Positions 60,740-64,000 of a stretch of 64,000 bases of DNA are shown here, in pieces. Every line of letters starts with the position of its first letter. Positions within the stretch are counted from its first letter, which is position 1. The position numbers and the translations under genes were made by a program. Under the pieces are notes generated by a model. That model did not search any database. It was not told the DNA's origin and saw only the letters and a program-made list of their open reading frames with translations. Source of the DNA: Indioceanicola profundi (GTDB lineage: Bacteria > Pseudomonadota > Alphaproteobacteria > Azospirillales > Azospirillaceae). The DNA is taken from positions 2,383,001 to 2,447,000 of the forward strand of contig NZ_CP030126.1 in assembly GCF_003568845.1 (NCBI RefSeq). Direction: 5' to 3'.

Positions 60740-61549
60740 ATGAGCGATGCAACCGGGCCGCGGCGCGCCTCTCCCCTGATGGAATTCACCGCAGCGGTCA
60801 TCTTCCTGACCCGCATTCCCATTCCCTGGCGCGGAAACTGGCCGGCGGACCTGGCGGAGCGCGCCTTCGCCTGGTTTCCCCTTGTCGGCGGGCTGATCGG
60901 CGCCGCTGGCGGCGTGGCCTACTGGGCATTCTCCAGCGCCGGCCTGCCGCCTTGGTTGTCCGCCGCCTGCACGGTGGCCGCCCTGGTCTGGCTGACCGGC
61001 GCCCTGCATGAGGATGGTCTGGCCGATGTGGCCGACGGGATGGGCGGCGGCCGCGACCGGGAGCAGAAGCTGTCCATCATGAAGGACAGCCGCATCGGCA
61101 CCTATGGCGCGGCGGCCCTGATCCTGTCCTTTGCCATGCGCATCGGCGCGCTGGCCGCCATTGCCGAGCCGCGGGCCGTGGCCCTGGCCCTGATCGGCGC
61201 GCATGCCTTCTCCCGCGGCCTGCTGCCGGCCTTGAAGGCGGTCCTGCCGGATGCGCGCCCCACCGGCGCCAGCGCGTCCCAGGGCCGCCCCAACCATGCC
61301 CGCGCCCTGGTGGCAGCCGTGATCGGCATCAGTCTGGCGGCAACCGCTCTCGGCAAGCTGGACCCGATGGGCGGCGGGGCGGGACTGCTCATACTGGCGG
61401 TGTCGGCCGCATCCGCATCGCCGCTGATCGCCATGGCGCGGCGGCAACTCGGCGGCATCACCGGCGATGTGCTCGGCGCGTCGCAGCAGGTGTCGGAACT
61501 GGCCTTCCTGCTGGCCCTGGTCGGCGCGCTGTCCCACGCGGGGCTGTAG
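60740..61549 (+). CDS. cobS: Adenosylcobinamide-GDP ribazoletransferase (cobalamin synthase)
   Basis: Integral membrane enzyme that joins AdoCbi-GDP and alpha-ribazole (269 aa). The hallmark is ALHEDGLADVADGMGGG (Asp-rich metal site), with FLTRIPIPW near the start and about six hydrophobic segments. ATG 60740 is the likely start. cobC follows after 3 bp, and cobT is divergent. Confidence 0.96.
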   Translation: MSDATGPRRASPLMEFTAAVIFLTRIPIPWRGNWPADLAERAFAWFPLVGGLIGAAGGVAYWAFSSAGLPPWLSAACTVAALVWLTGALHEDGLADVADGMGGGRDREQKLSIMKDSRIGTYGAAALILSFAMRIGALAAIAEPRAVALALIGAHAFSRGLLPALKAVLPDARPTGASASQGRPNHARALVAAVIGISLAATALGKLDPMGGGAGLLILAVSAASASPLIAMARRQLGGITGDVLGASQQVSELAFLLALVGALSHAGL

Positions 61550-61552
61550 CCT

Positions 61553-62170
61553 GTGGGCGGCCCGGCGGTCACGCGCTGGTGGTGGGTCCGCCACGCGCCG
61601 GTCATCGCAACGCCGGGCACCATCGCCGGCCGGCTGGATCTGCCGGCCGACCTGTCCGACGAAGCCGCATTCTACGCCCTGGCAGCACGCCTGCCCGCCG
61701 CCGCCGTCTGGCTGGCCACGCCTCTGTCCCGCACCCGGGACACCGCCCGCAGGCTCCAGGCCGCGATGGGCGGGGTCGGGCCGGTGGAGGCGGTGCCGGG
61801 CCTGCTGGAACAGGATTTCGGGGCGTGGCAGGGCCGCACCCATGGGGAACTGGCCGATGATCCGGCCGTGGCCGGGTTCTGGCGCGATCCCGCCTTGAAC
61901 GCACCGCCGGGCGGGGAGAGCTTCGCCGATCTGGCCCGCCGCAGCGCAGAGGCGATCCGTATCCTGACCAGCCGCCATGCCGGCCGCGACATCGTCATGG
62001 TGGGCCATGCCGGCCCGATCCGCGCCGCCATCGGCCTCGCGCTGGACCTTACCCCCACCCGCATGTTGGCGCTGGGCGTGGACTGCCTGCATCTGACGCG
62101 GCTGGACCATATCGCGGACGGGGGCGATGGCTTCTGGCGCGTCGGGCAGGTCAACGCCCCGCCCTGCTGA
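61553..62170 (+). CDS. cobC: Histidine phosphatase, alpha-ribazole phosphatase-like
   Basis: A 205-residue phosphoglycerate-mutase-fold phosphatase. VRHAPVIATPGTIAGRLD is the RH-motif (RHA instead of RHG), GPVEAVPGLLEQDFGAWQG carries the catalytic Glu/Phe segment, and VGHAGPIRAAIG carries the second catalytic His. The start is GTG at 61553, 3 bp after the cobS stop. Its place in the cob cluster supports dephosphorylation of alpha-ribazole-5'-phosphate, though CobC-like enzymes can have other substrates. Confidence 0.88.
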   Translation: MGGPAVTRWWWVRHAPVIATPGTIAGRLDLPADLSDEAAFYALAARLPAAAVWLATPLSRTRDTARRLQAAMGGVGPVEAVPGLLEQDFGAWQGRTHGELADDPAVAGFWRDPALNAPPGGESFADLARRSAEAIRILTSRHAGRDIVMVGHAGPIRAAIGLALDLTPTRMLALGVDCLHLTRLDHIADGGDGFWRVGQVNAPPC

Positions 62171-62300
62171 AAGGCCCTGCCGGTCGCCCAATCCTTGCCA
62201 CGAATTCGGGGCAGCATCTTCGAGCCAGTGGGCCGGCCCCGGACGTTTTGCTAGGGTCGCCCGCTGATAAGACCATGTCTCAGGTTCAGGGAGCAGTCAT

Positions 62301-63011
62301 ATGAGGAAGTTCGGCCTGAAGCGCGGCCTGGCGCTGATGATGCTGGGCCTCGGCATCGCCACGGGAGCCACGGTCGCCGGTCCCGCCCGCCCGGCCTATG
62401 CGCAGGGCGTATCGGAGCTGGAAATCCTGGTGGAGCGGGCGCGGGTCACGGCCATGTCGCTGCTGAACGACCCGCAATACGCAAATCTGGTTTCGCTGAT
62501 GAAGCGGGCGCGGGCCGTGCTGATCCTGCCGAACGTGATCCAGGCCGGCTTCTTCCTGGGCGGCGGCGGCGGCACCGGCGTGCTGGTCGCCCGCGGTGAC
62601 GACGGCAACTGGTCCGGCCCCGCCTTCTACACCATGGCGGAGGCCAGCTTCGGCCTGCAGTTCGGCGGGCAGGCCAGCCAGATGATGATCGTGATCATGA
62701 CCCAGAAGGGCCTGGACGCGGTGATCGACCGGAAGTTCAAGCTGGGCGCCGACGCCAATGTCGCGATCGGGGAGATCGGCACCGCGGTCGGCGCCGCCTA
62801 TGGCGTCGGACTGTCGGCGGACATGTATGTCTATGCCAAGAGCAGCGGCCTGTTCGGCGGCGCCGCGGTCGAGGGCTCCGTCGTCGCCCCGCGGCAGGAG
62901 TGGAATGACACCTTCTACGGCCAGAAGACCACCCCGCGCGGCATCCTGGTCGACCGCCAGTTCTACCGGCCGGAGGCGCAGGCCCTGGCGTCGGTCCTGA
63001 CGGTTCAGTGA
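62301..63011 (+). CDS. SYLF-domain (YSC84-like) lipid-binding protein
   Basis: 236 residues. A signal peptide (LMMLGLGIATGATVAGPARP then AYAQ) is followed by a SYLF domain: ARVTAMSLLNDPQYANLVSL, ARAVLILPNVIQAGFFLGGG, GPAFYTMAEASFGLQFGGQA and the terminal QFYRPEAQAL. SYLF proteins bind phosphoinositides in eukaryotes; bacterial members are mostly periplasmic and of unknown role. ATG 62301 is clear. It is convergent with ftsE across a small hairpin. Confidence 0.88.
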   Translation: MRKFGLKRGLALMMLGLGIATGATVAGPARPAYAQGVSELEILVERARVTAMSLLNDPQYANLVSLMKRARAVLILPNVIQAGFFLGGGGGTGVLVARGDDGNWSGPAFYTMAEASFGLQFGGQASQMMIVIMTQKGLDAVIDRKFKLGADANVAIGEIGTAVGAAYGVGLSADMYVYAKSSGLFGGAAVEGSVVAPRQEWNDTFYGQKTTPRGILVDRQFYRPEAQALASVLTVQ

Positions 63012-63016
63012 TCTAT

Positions 63017-63038
63017 CCCTCTCTCCTCGGAGAGAGGG
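63017..63038. terminator. Hairpin between the SYLF gene and ftsE
   Basis: CCCTCTCTCCTCGGAGAGAG plus GG is a near-perfect palindrome between two convergent stops. It lacks a long T run, but it is the only termination candidate for either gene. Confidence 0.55.
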
Positions 63039-63046
63039 CATCCATT

Positions 63047-63769
63047 CTATTCGAAGCCCAGCGGCGCGGCGTTCCCTTCCGGCGGGCGCCCCTTGGCGGG
63101 GTCGAGCCACCAGCTCGCCTCCGCCAGCTTGCCCTCGAAGATTTCCAGCACCGGCTTCTGGAGCCTGTCCACCAGATACATGTCGTGGGTCGCCACGATG
63201 CAGGTGGTGCCGAGTTTGTTCAGCTCGATGAACAGCCGCATGATGCGCATGGACATCTCACGGTCGATATTGCCGGTAGGCTCGTCCGCGATGATTAGCT
63301 TCGGGCTGGTGATGACGGCGCGGGCGATGGCGACGAGCTGCTTCTGACCGCCCGAAAGCGTCGGCGGCAGCGCCTGCATCCGGTCGCCCAGCCCGACCCA
63401 GCCGATCAGGTCCGTCACCCCCTCCTGCACCTTCTTCTCGCTGTAGCCCGCGATGCGCAACGGCAGGGCCACGTTGTCGAAGACGGTGAGATGGTCCAGC
63501 AGGCGGAAATCCTGGAAGACGACGCCAATGCGCCGGCGCAGCTCCGCCAGCCTGGGACGCGGCGTCTTGCTCAGCGGCTGGTCGAACAGGGTGATCAGTC
63601 CGCGGCTCGGCCGCTCCGACAGATAGAGCAGCTTCAGCAGGCTGGACTTGCCGGCCCCGGTGGGGCCGGTCAGGAAGTGGAAGGAGCCGGGCGCCAGCTC
63701 GAAACTGATGTCGCGCAGCACCTCCGGACCATTGCCGTATCTGAGACCGACATTCTCGAAACGGACCAC
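63047..63769 (-). CDS. ftsE: Cell-division ATP-binding protein FtsE
   Basis: An ABC ATPase that, with FtsX, controls periplasmic amidases at the septum (240 aa). Walker A is GPTGAGKSS, the Q-loop lies around VFQDFRLLDHLTV, the signature is LSGGQKQ, and Walker B is LIIADEPTG, with the FtsE-type NIDREMSMRI after it. The start is GTG at 63769. In most genomes ftsX follows directly; here the downstream DNA is the convergent SYLF gene, so ftsX is not in its usual place. Confidence 0.9.
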   Translation of the reverse strand: MVRFENVGLRYGNGPEVLRDISFELAPGSFHFLTGPTGAGKSSLLKLLYLSERPSRGLITLFDQPLSKTPRPRLAELRRRIGVVFQDFRLLDHLTVFDNVALPLRIAGYSEKKVQEGVTDLIGWVGLGDRMQALPPTLSGGQKQLVAIARAVITSPKLIIADEPTGNIDREMSMRIMRLFIELNKLGTTCIVATHDMYLVDRLQKPVLEIFEGKLAEASWWLDPAKGRPPEGNAAPLGFE

Positions 63770-63805
63770 GGGAAAGGCGCCTCTTGTGACGTGTGCGGAA
63801 GGAAA

Positions 63806-63898
63806 GCCGTAGGTCAGGGGAGGCGAGGTCCGGCCTCATGCCTCATGAAGCCGGTGCTGACGAAATCGGACGTCGGCGTCGCCTCGACCCGACCTACG
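63806..63898. repeat. REP-type inverted pair upstream of ftsE
   Basis: CGTAGGTC at about 63808 and GACCTACG at about 63890 bracket two short palindromes containing GAGGCGAGG and GGCGTCGCCTC. The GTAG heads face each other as in BIMEs, but the arms differ from types 1 and 2. Confidence 0.6.
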
Positions 63899-63907
63899 AT
63901 CCCCGCC

Positions 63908-64000
63908 TCAATCTGCGCTCACCGCCTCCGGCATGTCCATGATGGCGCGGGAGGGGGTCAGGCCGGCGCGCTCGAAGCTGGCCAGCGTCTCCTCCGCCCA
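63908..64000 (-). CDS. C-terminal fragment of an unidentified gene (5' part off window)
   Basis: The 30 codons before the TGA at 63908 read on the minus strand as WAEETLASFERAGLTPSRAI then MDMPEAVSAD. The reading is open to the window edge and has normal codon use, but it is too short to identify. It lies about 140 bp upstream of ftsE on the same strand, with the REP-type pair in between. Confidence 0.5.
   Translation of the reverse strand, partial: WAEETLASFERAGLTPSRAIMDMPEAVSAD

Noticed and set aside
59758-62191. Long antisense open frames across cobT, cobS and cobC
   Set aside because: Both are shadows of strongly recognisable cobalamin genes and lack start signals and domains.

Overview
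The window is about 70% G+C and codes densely on both strands. Its gene families and gene order point to an alphaproteobacterium, probably of the Rhodospirillales/Azospirillaceae type. The evidence is the rpmH-rnpA-yidD-yidC-engB-argB run, the heme operon carrying a Mic60/mitofilin gene and hemY, the DUF1674 (SDHAF4) gene beside htpX, the CheZ-like protein and the TAXI binding protein. This is chromosomal backbone. I see no prophage, no transposase, no CRISPR array, and no rRNA or tRNA gene.

Layout. 1-3.6 kb: deoA runs off the left edge, followed by about 1.1 kb of mosaic intergenic repeats and an orphan TAXI substrate-binding gene whose 3' end has run into those repeats. 3.7-7.6 kb: small hypothetical genes, trans-aconitate methyltransferase, and a TVP38-like membrane protein paired with a mercuric-reductase-like flavoprotein. 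7.8-15.5 kb: rpmH, rnpA, yidD, yidC, engB, a double-domain M16 peptidase and argB. 15.6-19.8 kb: glycolate oxidase glcD-glcE-glcF, with glcE frameshifted. 20-30.6 kb: rpmJ, DegP/HtrA, a methyltransferase, a two-CSD protein with a Gly/Arg linker, gamma-glutamyltransferase, a PRPP-synthetase-like protein, CheZ, and a PH-domain / class-I glutaminase / amidoligase cluster. 30.6-38.5 kb: hydrolase, ribosome hibernation factor, two disordered small proteins, prolyl oligopeptidase, a VapBC-type pair, nrdB and rsmB. 38.6-46.2 kb: msrA, DUF2332, htpX, DUF1674, nuclease, small secreted proteins and acs. 46.6-51.6 kb: Rieske protein, methyltransferase, EVE, YciI, gpsA, a ParE-type toxin-antitoxin pair and tsaD. 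51.6-56.5 kb: hemC-hemD-mic60-hemY. 57-62.2 kb: lower-ligand cobalamin genes cobD (frameshifted), cobT, cobS and cobC, with an orphan ABC-2 permease and a small membrane protein among them. 62.3-64 kb: SYLF lipoprotein-like gene, ftsE without ftsX, and the tail of one more gene.

Genes that work together: rpmH/rnpA/yidD/yidC (translation and membrane insertion), glcDEF (glycolate to glyoxylate), hemCD with Mic60/HemY (tetrapyrrole synthesis and inner-membrane organisation), cobD/T/S/C (nucleotide-loop assembly of B12), and amidoligase with a C26 glutaminase-like peptidase (predicted peptide-bond chemistry on an unknown substrate).

The most unusual signal is a family of modular intergenic repeats. 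GTAG-headed REP palindromes are combined with long hairpin arms made of 9-nt units (GGATGAATA and GATGAAAAT). They recur at 1.4-2.5, 39.2-39.5 and 56.6-57.0 kb in different orders and orientations, and one copy now encodes the C-terminus of a protein. Three genes (the TAXI gene, glcE, cobD) each break at a five-C tract where six C would restore the frame. That shared pattern suggests sequencing undercalls or slippage rather than three independent decays. I did not find a clearly new multi-gene defence or metabolic system; the best candidates for unknown biology are the repeat family, the amidoligase module, the double-docking CheZ and the HTH-Mic60 fusion.
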